Shown: positions 1 through 13,350 of the stretch, in pieces | Numbering within the stretch: position 1 is the stretch's first letter | Layout of the letters: each line of letters opens with the position of its first letter | Source of the DNA: Pyrocephalus nanus | Taxonomy: Eukaryota > Chordata > Aves > Passeriformes > Tyrannidae | DNA length: 64,000 nt | Direction of reading: 5' to 3' | NCBI GenBank assembly: GCA_038380795.1 | Contig: CM076261.1 | Span: 11,104,556-11,168,555, forward strand | Notes under the pieces: model-generated | Database searches by the model: none | The model's input: the letters and a program-made list of their open reading frames with translations, nothing else | What the model was told of the DNA's origin: nothing | Program-made: the position numbers and the translations under genes

Positions 1-1082
1 TAATCATGGTATAAATGCAATGCCATAAACTAGCAAAATGCTTAACTTGTCTTTCTTATACAATTTATACACATTATATGGGCAGAGTAGGCATTTGGAA
101 AAGTGCTTGGCATATTTTTATGTTTCTTTTTTAGCTTGCAGGGCTATAATGCTGTATAGTGTTTATAATAAAAACTGTTAGATAAATCCACTTGCTCCTG
201 CATGTTCATAATCTTCATGCATATGTAGATTTTTATCCTCACCACCCATCTTTTACCCTTTACTATTTAACTGTTGCTTAGCCAAGCAAGACTTTTAAAA
301 GGTTTCCCTTTTCAGTGAGCACCGCAGTCTTGTGTTCATCCATACTGCTATTTTATTTGTTCCCTTTCTTTTTTGAGTATGTTCTTGACAATTCAAAGCC
401 GTGAGCAAAAGCACTCTACTATATCTTCTTCTAAACAGAACATAAGCCAACTGTTACTTCCTTTGTCATTGTATGATTCCAATTCCACTATTCATGTTTG
501 TTTCTTTGCAAGTTCTTGTCCACTACCACTCTGAGGATCTTAAAGGCATATTGCTTTTTGGTTTTTTTCTTTATGCTGAATCCTGAGTGAGTATCGGTCC
601 CAAAGCAAAGGAAATATTAGTTGTTTGAAAAGTTGCTTTAGTTTATCTGACTGATAAAGTGAATGAAACCACATCCAATGAGGTTTTAAGGAACAAATAT
701 GCAGGAATTAGAACAATAGCAGTTATGAAGCATAAACATAAATGTGTCCGTGGGTATATATGTGTAGCAAACAATGAAGGGACCTCACATTGAGGAATAA
801 TCGCTGCTTGTACAGAGACATTTAATCAATTCAGATTTATCAGGTTCAAAGAAAATGTAAACATTCTAGTCTCAATGCTTTTAGTACAGGAAAATAGAGA
901 CTGAAAAAGTTGAAGAGAAGAAAAAGTATCCCAGAGAGTAAGTGTGAGAAGGGAAGTATGAGAAGGGAAGGATGAAGCATTTTACTGTGTTTTTCTCACG
1001 CTGGAGCCAGATGTAAAACTAAAAAGAACATACCAAAGCAATCAGTGAAAATGTTAAGTTAGATTAAGGTATAAAAATCCAG

Positions 1083-2385
1083 TCACAGAATGGAAGGGAT
1101 GGGACCACAGTGGGTCATCTACTCCAACCCTCCTGCTCAAGCAGGGCCGTCCTAGAGCACATTGCACAGAATTGCATATTACAGATGGTTCTGTAACATC
1201 TCTAGTGAGAGAGATTCCACAACCTCTCTGGGCAATCTGTTTCAGTGCACGGTCACAGTAAAGAAGTTGTTCCTCACGTTCAGGTGGAACTTCCTGTGTG
1301 CCAGTTTCAGCCCATTGCGTCTTGTGCTATCGCTTGGAACCACTAAGAGGAGCCTGGCTCCATCCTCTTAGCACCCTCCCTTTGGGCACTTATACACACT
1401 TATGAGGTCCCCTCTCAGTCAACTCTTCTCAAGGCAAACAGGCCCAGTTGCTCACCTTTTCCTTGTAAGAGAGATGTTCCAGTCCCTTAATCATCATTGT
1501 TGCTCTTTGCTGGACCTGCTCCAGGACCTCCATGTCTCTCTTTACTGAGGAGCCCAGAACTAAACTGAGGACTCCAAAAGTGGCTTCACAAGGGTTGAGT
1601 GGAGGGGCAGGATGACATAATGTCATAATGTAGTCCAGGATCCCATTGACCTCCTTGTCCCTAAGGGCGCACTCTTATGGGCAGCTTGTTGTCCACCAGG
1701 ACCCCCAGGTCCTTCTCCACAGACCTGCTTTTCACCAGGGCAGTCACCAGCCTGTCCTGATACATGGAGTTATTCTTCCCCAGGTGCAGGACTCTGCGTT
1801 TGTCTTTGTTGAATTTCAGACTGTTCTTATCTGCCCACCTGTCCAACCTGTTGAGCTCCTTCTGGAGGGCTGCACAGCACTCCAGCGTATCAGCCACTCC
1901 TTTCTGTGTCATCAGCAAACTCGCTGAGGGGGCCTCTGCCCTTTCGTCCAGGTCACTGATGGATAAGTTAAACAACACTGGGCCCAGTATTGAGCCTTGG
2001 GGGACACCATTAGTGTCAAGCCTCCAACTAGACCCTGTGTCATTGATTATAACCCTCTGGCATCTGCAGTTCGGCCAGTTCTCAATCCACCTCACTGTCC
2101 ACTCATCCAGTCCACACTTCCTGAGTTTTCCTATGAGGATGCTGTGAGAGACAGTGTTAAAAGCCTTGCTTAAGTCAAGAAAGGTAGACAATATCCACTG
2201 CTCTCCCCTCATCCATCGAGGTGGTCCTTTCACTGTAGAAGGAATGAGGTTTTTCCAGTGTGATTTGACATTAGTGAATCCATGCTGACTACTCCTTATC
2301 ACCTTCTTGTCATCCATATGGATAGAGATGCTGTCCAGAACGAGGCACTCCATCACCTTTCCAGGGACTGAGGTGAGGCTTACCT
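1083..2385 (-). mobile_element. CR1 LINE, 5'-truncated, minus strand
   Basis: The 3' end lies on the left, with cacagaat at about 1084-1091. Reading leftward on the minus strand, an open frame at 2356-1661 encodes a CR1 reverse-transcriptase fragment with [30 protein letters not shown] and ADKNSLKFNKDK. The catalytic FADD motif is out of this frame: the frame instead reads LLMTQKGVADT there, which implies two compensating indels. The element has no endonuclease region and is dead. It belongs to the avian/reptilian CR1 family; the subfamily is not assigned. Confidence 0.9.
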
Positions 2386-5300
2386 TATTTGTGTGTCTTA
2401 ACCCCTTTGCTCTTTGCTAAGGAAGCTGTATGCATCTGTATGGCTCACACATTGGTTTAAGTTGCATCAGTCAACCACACGGATTCTAGAAAGAAGGCGT
2501 TGCAGGTACCAATGTTAGCTGACTTGGTAATGTTAGCACAGATGTAAGAGGAGGGCAGCTAGCCAGACATCCAGTAACACCCAGGTTTGAGAAATATGCA
2601 GAGGACTAGGTCTGTTAACTAGCAGATGCATTTAAAAGGGATGAAAAGGTAAATAAAGCTCATTTGTGATCAAAAGAGGAAGATACCGTGTGCCGCAAGG
2701 TAATCTGTGACACAAGACAGCAGCACAACCAAATATTATCAAAAGGAAAACTAGTAGAACTAAGTTTATGTTTCTTTTATGGGAACAGGGAAGCAATGGA
2801 TAAAAAATGAAAGATGTAAATATTTCTTATAACACATTACTTGAGAGGGCTAGAAAATTTGGAATTTGTTCAAAAAAAGCCTAAAACACAAGCAGCATAG
2901 TGCCAAACAGCATAGGACAAGACAGAATAGCATTCCATACATAGAGGTTCCAAGAATTTTTGGGTCAAGATAAAGCATAGAGTAGCAAAAAAGCAACATG
3001 CAGATCTGGGGGAATCCAATCAAGTCTGAGCTCTCAGCAGACGGATGGAAGGATGCAAATATGTGCAGCTGTCAGGGCAGCAAATGGACCATGTCCAGAC
3101 TGTTTCAGAATAAGAAAATAATGAGTTCTATGGCTGACCACTAAAAAAGGCAGCTCTCACCTTAGAAAGCAAATTTTTCTTGGGAGTTAAAGGGATGAAA
3201 TAATGACACATGATTTTCAGAACCTCAGTAGACACCTTTATATCTAGACTGATATTTTGAAATTCATCATTTCATGTAAATATATTTTATGCCATCTGTT
3301 TGAAGGCTGCATGAGAATTTTTTCCTGCAGACTAATTTCAGTGTCCTGTCAAAATTAGATATTGCTCCATACTATGTAAGTCACAGTGTCACATTCAACA
3401 ATTTCCATTCTATTATTTTTGTAAGTAGGGATGGGTAGAAGATGATGGTCCATTCTGCTAGTCTGATGCCAGAATCATCTTTTCAGATTTTTTTTTTCCA
3501 ATTTTACTTCTAGTAGCACAAAATTAAGTCAATGACTGCTTTTCATGTGGGATGATACAGACTGAGGGCCCCAGGTGCTTTGTCATGCTTCCAAAACACA
3601 TGCCAAGCAAGCAATGAGGCTGGAAGGAAGATGGAAAGATTAAGATGTCCACTTTGATGACAGGTCCTTCTGATATCTTTAAAGAAATAAGAGTCTGTAT
3701 CTGCATACGGCACTAAAAATTACAAATACTTACCTTTGTGTCTGAAATTATGTTATCATCTGTGTGTTAGATAGTGGCCCACCTTCTAATTCTGACCATT
3801 TGATGCCTGTTTTGTACTAAAACTGGAAATACCAATTCAGAACACTGTTTTGGACTGTAGCAGGATGTGCTAACAGTGGATCAGATTAAATTTTTTGGAA
3901 AATTACTTCATAAAATAATTAGCAAGATAAAGGGGAAATATGCTGCAACTTAACCATCAAGGTAGGAAGAGCTAAGTTTATTACAGTGAACAAAATGATC
4001 TGCAATATTGCAAATTTTCCTGCAATCAAACACTCTCGCACTTGTAAATAACCTTTACTGATAACAGACCTTCAACAGAATCAATATGAGTGCCATTGTT
4101 GAGAATGATGGGGTGAAACCAGATTTTTTTTTCCCTGCATAATAACTTACATCTGGTGAAAATTTCAATACAACTGAGGATGAACATTATATTCAGTCTA
4201 AAAATTGAAACACATTTTTCATTTTGTTGGTGGCAACAGAAATAATGCAATAAAATAAGATAGATTTTCTTAAACATTAAGGCACTGTTGGATAACTTTT
4301 GGCAAAGGATAATATTACTTTATGATTGATGTTTTGGAAGGCAAAGTAAGAGTAGTTCTGTTCATATTCCTGAAGTTGTGTGTCTCAGTAATCAATGGAC
4401 TCTCCCTGATGTTTTCCTGTAAGGTTGGGCTCAAACATTTAATGTTAAATTTTTATCTCAGTATTTAAATGCCTTCAGGGTGAAGTGTGGAACTGTCAGA
4501 AGAGGCAGCAAGTTATCTCATGGGAAAGGCTGCTCAGGGCCTTGAACCTTCACATTTGGCTTGGAAACCGTGTGTCTTCACTAAAAACAATATGATGGTG
4601 TAATAAGTGTCTGATTGTTTACAGACTAGCAGAATATTTGCTCTGAAAAGTGACTGTATAAAATTAAACTGTGTTACTCAGTAGATGAGTTCTGTGTGTG
4701 AGTCACACCTTCCTGTTCTGGTGATAATTTTCTTTCTACTTACTATTGCTATTAGTCCTGCTGAGTGAAGACAGCTGAGAGAGCAAACTGAGTGTCATCC
4801 ACAGATGCATTTCTTATGTTCCACTGACTTACACCTGCAAAACCCAGTTGTAAGCTATTGGACCATACATTTTTAAAATGAGAACAGAATCTGAAGATAG
4901 CGGGAGTTTTACTTCCTTATGTAACCAGAGGCATGTCCTGGAAAGAGCTTGTCTTTACAAGACTCAGCCAAGATTGCAGTATGAATAGCTTAACATATGA
5001 CTTGTCCATTGAGTTTGTTTAAAATACAAGTCGAAGAAAGGCATTGCTGGTTTTATACTACTACTTTAATTGTGCAGCACATTAATAGAAAGTCTGTTTA
5101 CTTTCCTAATGCCTTTCATATGATTAAATTTGTTTAACTGGTTACTTCAGTTTGTTCTTTGCCAGTTAACATTGAATTCACTAGATTTGCTATTGGACAA
5201 CTACTGTCCTTCTACTTACACCACTATTTTCGGGTATATATGGGCATAAAAGCATGGTTATATTACTGAACTGGCATGCTTTACCTTTGAAGTAAAAATG

Positions 5301-6097
5301 GTAGAATTTAATAGTGTATTCTTGTTCCTTTATTCTCTTATATATCCACTTGATTGTCTTCCAGTCTTCCACACTAGTTTTAAAAGCAGCTGCAGAGCAA
5401 ACTGAAAGGTATTCCTTATCTTCTGCTGTCATGAACAGTGACCACCAGTGACTGATCACTTCTGTGAACAACATGCTTTAGAGTTTCTCATGTGCTCTTC
5501 ACTGAAAACAAATTTTTTAAAAAACCCAAACAATCCTTTTGATTTCTCATAAGTTTTGTTGAGCAAATAGGAATAGAGATTAATGGAGAGAACAAAAGTG
5601 GAAAAAGTGATAAAAGGGATGTATGAAGGATAAAAGTAAGCCAATATTAGCCAACTACAGATTCCCAGAAGAGCAGAGGTACTGTGGGACAATGGATTCA
5701 TCAGGTAGGAATGCATGGAAGGAGTATGGTTCAAGAAATGCAATGTTCTTTGAAGATATATATAAACTAGAGGGGGGTGGGGGATATAAATTCCATCTCT
5801 GAACTTAGGAAGCAGAACTTTCAGTTCACTTCAGGCAGTTTGATTTTAGTGATATTTGAAATTTCTAGATCCTTCATTAATTTGACTAATTTTTTGTGAC
5901 TTTTCTTTGCATAAGCTCTTATTTATTTGTGTTATTTTCACAAGGTAGATTTCATTTATTTGTAAACAATATAACGTTTTACAAAACTGTCATCATGTTT
6001 AAATGACAATTTGCACATTTTTGAAGGGAAAATGTACAGCAAAAGAACATAAGAGATTTGTGGTTCATGTGCAGAAGCAGTTACTGTTCAGAAAATA

Positions 6098-6131
6098 TTA
6101 TTTTAAAATTTAAATTTAAAATTTAAAATAA
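6098..6131. repeat. 34-bp AT-only near-palindrome
   Basis: The run is composed only of A and T. It equals its own reverse complement except at one mirrored pair of positions, and is built from phased AAATTT blocks. Confidence 0.65.
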
Positions 6132-7296
6132 GATTTTCCTTTAAAATATATAAAAGCTTTGGGACTATCTGTTAATATACAAGGCTCAGAACTTTATGAA
6201 TGGAAATATAAGTAATTATTTGTTTTCCCTTAAAAATACAGTGTCCTCAATTAATAGAAATTGTACCCTTCTTGTAGTGCACAGAGCTGTGCTGATTTAC
6301 ACCAAGCTGTATAGAACTTCCCTAAGGGAAGTTTGTTAAATTAAATGATCATTTTAATGGACCACACAGAAGGTGTAAGACAAAAGTGAAAATGCCTTGA
6401 GTATAAAGTTCTGAATGTTACAATTGGTGACAGAAGGCCTATCAATGAGAGAGTAATCCTATAAAAATACAGAAAGATCAGATTGCTTGTCAAATTAGAA
6501 TTGCTTTAATATGGATGCATGCAAAGGGACAGCAAAGGAGCTGGAAACTTTCCATCTGCTTTGTATACAAAGTGATTAGATTGTGATCACTTAGTCCAAG
6601 AGGATAGAAATGATGCACAATTCTGCCAGGATGAGACATGCAAATTGGATCAATTAGGCTTTGAGAGTGCTCAGACAATCTGGTAGAGAAGTTTACATGC
6701 TGTGTCAAGTGAAACTTAGCAAAGATCAGTCTTAAAGGCTGGGGGCAAGCATTATAGTGATTTAAACGCTAATCTGCAAGAGTAATTCATTGTTTTCAGA
6801 TTTAGCTATAAAATGGATCAGATACTATAATATAACAATCAAATACTATAATAAAAAATCCCTTAAGGAGATGTTTGATGGTGTATGCACAAGAAGTATG
6901 ACAGACAAATTAGTAACAGTCATTTGAGTTGAAACATTTGGAGCAGATGAAAGTAAATTCAGATGATTAATCTTGTTTGCAGCTAACGGAATGCACGATA
7001 CTTACAACTCCTGTACCTTGTTGTTCACCACAATGCTTCAGAAAAGGGAGTGTTCTCATAAGGAACTCATTGTATGCACTATTTTTACTGAACTAGAGTT
7101 CACTCAGAATGGGAACAAATGAACATGAAAATGATCCTTAGATAAGAGTGCTCTAATTTCATTGGGGACCACCCAAGAGTTTGAATTATGTACCCTTTTC
7201 AATGTCTTTTTTAGTGTCAAAAGGACATGTTATTTCCAATAATCAGAGGGGTCTTTATGTAAATTGAAAAATTTCAATATATGTGAAGTACGGGAA

Positions 7297-7320
7297 CCTT
7301 CAGAAATGAGTTTCTGAAGG
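7297..7320. repeat. Perfect 10-bp stem with tgag loop
   Basis: The arm ccttcagaaa (7297-7306), loop tgag, then tttctgaagg (7311-7320). It is an isolated hairpin in the intron. Confidence 0.7.
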
Positions 7321-7614
7321 AAGACTTCAAAATTTTCAGTAGAATCCAGATAACCTTCAGAATTAGAAACAGGTCTGCACAATTTGAATTTTAATGTAGA
7401 TTTAGCAAGTATTCACGACCAGTGTAAAATAACACCTGCCATTTCATTATTTTCTTATAATTTGTTTACAATTGCACCTAAATTGACTGTATTTCCAGTA
7501 TTTAATGACAGTGAGTAAGAAACACAGGAAAACTATGTAAAAGTGAAAACATGAAGAACAGATGAAAACATCTTGAGTTGGCATCAGCATTGTACATGGC
7601 AAATCTCACATCCA

Positions 7615-7654
7615 TGTTTGTGTTTGTTTGTTTGTTGTTTTGTTTTGTTTTTTT
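7615..7654 (+). repeat. (TTTG)n simple repeat
   Basis: TTTG tetramers grading into TTTTG and poly-T. Confidence 0.8.
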
Positions 7655-10600
7655 AAAGAGTGAATTTCAATCAACTCATAAATATCTTCTCACATAATTT
7701 GAAATGTCAAAATATGATTTAAGGAAACAAAGCATAATGACTGCCTAGGAATTTGATGAGATTGTCTTTGTTAAACACTCATTGTACACACCAACATAGA
7801 AAAAGGCACTACGAGAGAATTGCCCCTTCGATAAAGCTGTTAAAATCCTTCTAAGCTGGAAGGCTTTACAATTAACCTAGTATTGTTCATGGGGTTTTTA
7901 TGGGTTTGAAATACTAACACATTATCCTCCCCTTCTAAATTTTCTGAAAACCAGCACAAAACCTGGGCATTAAAAGCATTTATTTCCCAGCCTTTAATCC
8001 CATGGAGTTAAAATGCCTATCAAAATATGAATCAGTGTCTTGAGATCAGCCTGGTTATATCTGAAAGCCCTGGCAGACCTGCAAGTTCAAATGGTTAAAA
8101 ACAGATAAGGAGAAATCAAACCTTTTAAAGTATTTATTCAAAAGGATCTTTTTAAATTATCTGAACAGTTTAAAGTAGACTTTCATGTGTCCATATTTAC
8201 TGTGCATACTCTGCTTCAGCTTGTTCTGAATACTGAATAGCTACAGTGTGAATTTATATAACAGAATCACTTAATCTTTCAGTGTTGCTTCTTACAATTA
8301 GTCCATGTGATGCACATGTTCATTGAAGCAACCTTCCTCTTTGAACAGGGGTTAAGGCTGTATTTTAGAAAGGTACTTAGGCATATATTCAGTATTAGCT
8401 TTCATGCCTGTTAAGTGATGTACATGGATAAAGTTGATGTCCTAAGTTACAAAAATTCTGAAACAGAGATTTAGTTTTATGTAGCACAGAGTTAAATTTC
8501 CCTTGGTTTTGAAGTGAATTTTGAAAACTGGGCTGTAAATTAACTAGCCAGTATATATGGATGGATGCATTTGTGAAACACTTTTGGGTAAAAATCAATG
8601 TGACAAACTATCTTGAGAGAAATGCATAATGGTAGGGGGAAAAAAGAAAAAAAGAAAAAAGAAATTGTCCTAAAGCCTACTGAAAAAAGATCATCTTATT
8701 TGTCATTCACTGTTTTATCTTTACTGAACTGCAGTGTTAGAAATAGGTCATAGTAGTTAATAGGAAGCACTACAGAAATGTTAGGGTGTTTAAGCAAGAC
8801 AGACTAAAAAAAGAGATTCTAAATGAAATGTAAACACAGTAACAACAGTAACCTGTATTTTAAGATAATAGGTTAACCAAGGGATTCTTCTGCTCTTTTT
8901 TTAAGAGAAATAATTTTAAGGCACAAGGTAAGTGTCCACAGGAAGATATCTAATACTCCACTTTGTTTGGTTGTGCTGTATTTTATGTTATATTGTCATA
9001 CTAGCAATGAAACTGTAATACTTTACTATAGATATTCATTGCTGACCTTTTCATATGAAATAATTTACTCATATTAAAACTTTATAGTAAAATTTTGTGT
9101 TCAAATTATCTGTTCTTGACTTATTTTCTTGACCCACTGTCAGCTCTGAGAAGTTGTGACTTTCTTCCCAACATGCCTTCCAAGGTACTGACTATGTCTG
9201 ATGTGGGCATGTATCAAAATCTTAATATTGCACTTGAAGTCTAGAAGTAATCCCACTGATATTAGTGGTGAAGACTTATGAGATTAAATTTGTGGAAACA
9301 CTTTGGGAAATATCTGGGTGGTATGAAATATTTTATAACATATAACCAGTTTGTCCATATGAAGAATTGCCAATTTCAAATTGACTTTATATCTTTCAGG
9401 AAAGTCACCACCAAGTATTGCATTATTCCAAACATATAAAACTTTATAAAGAAAGACAATAGGAATTTATTTTTTAAGAAGCAAAACACAGTAATAAACA
9501 CCCTTATACTGACATCTGTATTATCATTTTTGGTAAAGGTTAAGATTTAGACCTGCATGGGAATTTTGCTTTGTTTGAACAGTTTCATAAATATTAATTA
9601 CCTGTTTTCAGGACATTATAGGTTAGTGAGGATGTGGACTCAGATAATTAAATTTTTAATGTATTTTAAGTCTCCCATCACTAAAATTATCAGATCATAC
9701 TCTCTTCTGTAATTCAGTACTTTATAGGCTTCTACAGGCACAATTAGCAATTACTTAAACGGCTTTGCAGTTACGTATTTTACCATTGCCTTCTAGTCTG
9801 TCAGGTTTTCAGCACTACAAACACACAAGGTAAGATTATGAGTGCATCTTTAGTAGCATTAAACTTTCAAAAGCAAATTAAATGTGAGGAATTGATACAA
9901 CATAAAACCAGAAAGAAAAGAAAAAAACGTCTACACCCTCTGGATGTCTTTTCCTTGGTACTAATCTTCTTTGGAAGCAGGTTTCTATGAGAAAAATCAT
10001 TATCACCCAAGCAATGCTGCAAGCTATTTTGGATAGTTGAAGCAGAAAGAGGATAATCACTCTAAACTATAGATCAGTAGTTTGGCAAAGAAGAGACAAT
10101 ATTGAAGGTATAATTTCCACTCTAAAATAAATGCATTCAGTATAAGTACATGTCATTTTTGTTTGCAGATTTGGTATTATTGATATGGTAGAAGTGTATA
10201 TGATTCTTTTTCCTGCTCAGTGCTGTTACAGATAATTCATTAGATTAGAGAGTTAGAGATAAAAAAATAGATCCTTTAATATGTTCCCTTTTTCCGCGGT
10301 TGAAATCCTAGGCCCAAATTATTATGGCTAAGTAGAAAAAGCTATAGGGAAGAAACAACTTTCCAATCACCATATTGGTCATCTAATTTCTTATTTCTAT
10401 TTTCAAGATAAGATAAAAAAGCAAAAGCATTAATCTTACATTATTGCAGGTAGATAAATTCTGTTCTTGTTCCATCTCCACCCTTTCACTTCCTTCTCTG
10501 CCATAAAGGAAAGTACATTCATACGTTGTCTGATCATAAACAAACAAACACATAAATAAATAAATAGTACTGAAATAATAATTAATAGAAGTATGCACAT

Positions 10601-12070
10601 GGTAAGAGAAAGTGCATTACTGTAAATATATATAATCATGCACATGTGTTCCGTTCAAGAAAAATGTATGCTCAGGAACAGTTCTTTACTCTATGTGTAT
10701 CAATATTGAGCAAGCAGAGATTGTTTCATGTGTAGCGGGGAAGAAATTTGAGAGAAAGAAAAAATGAAGTTTCTTGAAGGTTCTGTTTCTGCAAGCTGCT
10801 ACACATACATAAACTTTTCAAGTCCATGGACATCTGCTAGCCCAGAGATATTCTTCTATGAAGTATGCTAGGGTCTTCGGTATTTATTTGCCATGCTGCA
10901 TTCTTTAAGTCTGAATGCTTGTATAGAAGCCATATGTGGGGAATGCAGGGAGAAAGCATCCTCACACAGTTTTATTACACTGCTGAAATAGAGTGTAGTG
11001 ACTTTAAGAGAATTTTGTCTTACAGCTTCAGTGATTCTTGGCAACAAAATAAATCAAATCACTGGACCAGTAAATACATTGGTTTAGTATATAGCGGCAA
11101 GTTGCATGGTGAGTTATGAATAGATACGGATCATGTGAAAATACTGTTGGTATGTATGGGAGGGAACTTAGTCCCTTTCCTGGAGAATAAGTAAGACCCA
11201 AAATAAACAGGAATTCGTAAATAGAATTTCACTCCAGTGCTATTTTCAAACCATTTAATTGTTTTAGGCACTGGTATAAATGAGTTTTCAGTCATTGGTT
11301 TCTTTAATCAAAAATTAAGTCTATCAGATAAAAACAGAAGCAGTTTTTCTGCTTCTGTAAGTCAGATAGCAAATCCACTACTCAGTGGCTTGGTGGTGTC
11401 AGTGATGCAGTTTTGTTACTGAGGTGCTTAGAATGAGTACTCCAAGGAATAAATACTGACAGACTAAGAATGGTATGGAAAAAAATAGAACAGGTCTATA
11501 AAGATTCCAATATACATATTGTTTACAAACACTGTGGTCTGTTTCCCCATTCTAAGAAGCTGATTTATGAAAAGCTTGAAGCCTGAGTGTGAGGGAAAAG
11601 TAGGCCTCTTTTTTCAGTTCTTGTAATGACTGTGTTATGTTGCCTGTAGGCTCTTGGTGGTGCTACAATACAGTATTGTTGTACCCCCACCCCCAATAAA
11701 TACTATGCAATTAGTACATGATGATACACAGTATACATATAGTTTTTACCTCCCAAAGCTGCCAAACTGTCTTTTTAAGAGTCTGAATGACAAATAGTCA
11801 TTTTGGAGAGTGACATGTCATGATGATGGCCCATTAAAACTCCTCAAGAATACTCAGCCCTCTACATATGCCCACTCAGCTCCATCTACAGCAGCAGCTG
11901 CTTCTGAGTTCCTCCTGTAGCTGCACTAAACTTAATGGGCTGGCTGCACAATTCCCTGTCGCCACAGGGCATTTTGAGTTCTTATTAAAACTGAGGAGGG
12001 GGGAGAGGGCACAGATTTGTGAGTACAGCATCTGCAGAGATTGGAAAAGGACAGACTAAAGAACAATATA

Positions 12071-12092
12071 TGTGTTTGTGTGTGTGTGTGTG
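12071..12092 (+). repeat. (TG)n microsatellite
   Basis: A TG dinucleotide run interrupted once by TTTG, followed by short TA/CA-rich sequence. Confidence 0.8.
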
Positions 12093-13318
12093 ATTGCACG
12101 CAGCTGTATGCATACATACATGGACTTAAATATATACATATATACAAGCACTGTCTATATAAAGAGCCACAGTATATAAGTATGCATAGGGAGAGAGAAC
12201 ACTATAGGCACAATTGAGTATTATTAAGGGGTAAAAAAATCATAAAAATTTGACATAGTTGCTCTTATCACATCAAGTTTCCAGTATTTCCTATTAATTA
12301 TTCAACTCACTAGCCTTTAGATGACAGTATCTGTTATTCCTAGAGGAACTTTTCCTCTGAACTTTGTCTTTGACTTAGAAGCCTTGAGGACTTACTTAGA
12401 TACTAACTGAGATGTTATGAAGTGGAAGTTTTAGAATGTTAGTACTTCTATTTTGAATTTTGTTTGAACAATAACCATCAAGGAAATAAAGAAGTTTCAC
12501 CATTCGCTTTCCTGTTTAACCCCCTTTTTTGAAAGGTTGGCACAATTAAATACTCACTTCATATGGCTGAGGTAATAAGGTTATTATTCTCCAGGAGCAC
12601 TGATCTGTCAGAGCTGCATAACTAAAGCATAAGGTAGAAAGTATGAGGGCTTTTTTTACTCTTCCACCAATATTTCTGAACCTTTTACTGGGGAAACAAC
12701 ATGGAGGAAGGAGGGAAGAGTAAAACCTTACTGCTTATTACAAGTTTGATGACAGGATACAGTAAGTATGAGTAAATTAATAGAAATTCTTACTATTTAA
12801 ATTTCTTAGGGGCTGAAACATGCATTCTGTAATATAAAAAAATTCAGAAACTAAATTAACAGGGGAAATACGGATTTTTCTCTTTTTTAAAGAAAGATGC
12901 CTAGCTTATTTGAAGGAAGCTGATAGTTATGCTACTCTTTCTGCCCATGAATCATGTTTGTTATGTTTGCTTCTCTGGTTCCAGGACTGTGAAATCAATG
13001 ACAATTTAAATTATACCCTCCCTCCAGGCCCCCCACCCCCTCCAGAGCAAGCCTTTTTTTTCTTGTGCACTTGGAATAGTATTACACATCCTCAGTAAAA
13101 TGACACCTGACCAGATTCAGGTTATCAACTCTTTTAATTCCTGTTGCATTAAGGGGAGTATGAAAAGAAGATGCTGATAAAGTTATACAGAGTTACTCTT
13201 AAATACTGTTCTCTCCTAACACCCATTAGTCACTTGAGATCAGCTCCACATACTATTACAATATTTTCTTTCATTTATGTTTTTCATTTTTTCCTTGCTG
13301 TTTCCTCCTATTTCTACT

Positions 13319-13350
13319 TGTCATTCTTCTTACCTGTCATTCTTCTTACC
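13319..13350 (+). repeat. 16-bp tandem duplication in pyrimidine-rich stretch
   Basis: The unit tgtcattcttcttacc occurs twice in a row. It lies inside the pyrimidine-rich region at 13255-13565 that produces an artefactual long open frame. Confidence 0.7.

Noticed and set aside
1646..2147. Plus-strand open frames of 93 and 127 codons
   Set aside because: They are antisense shadows of the minus-strand CR1 reverse-transcriptase frame.
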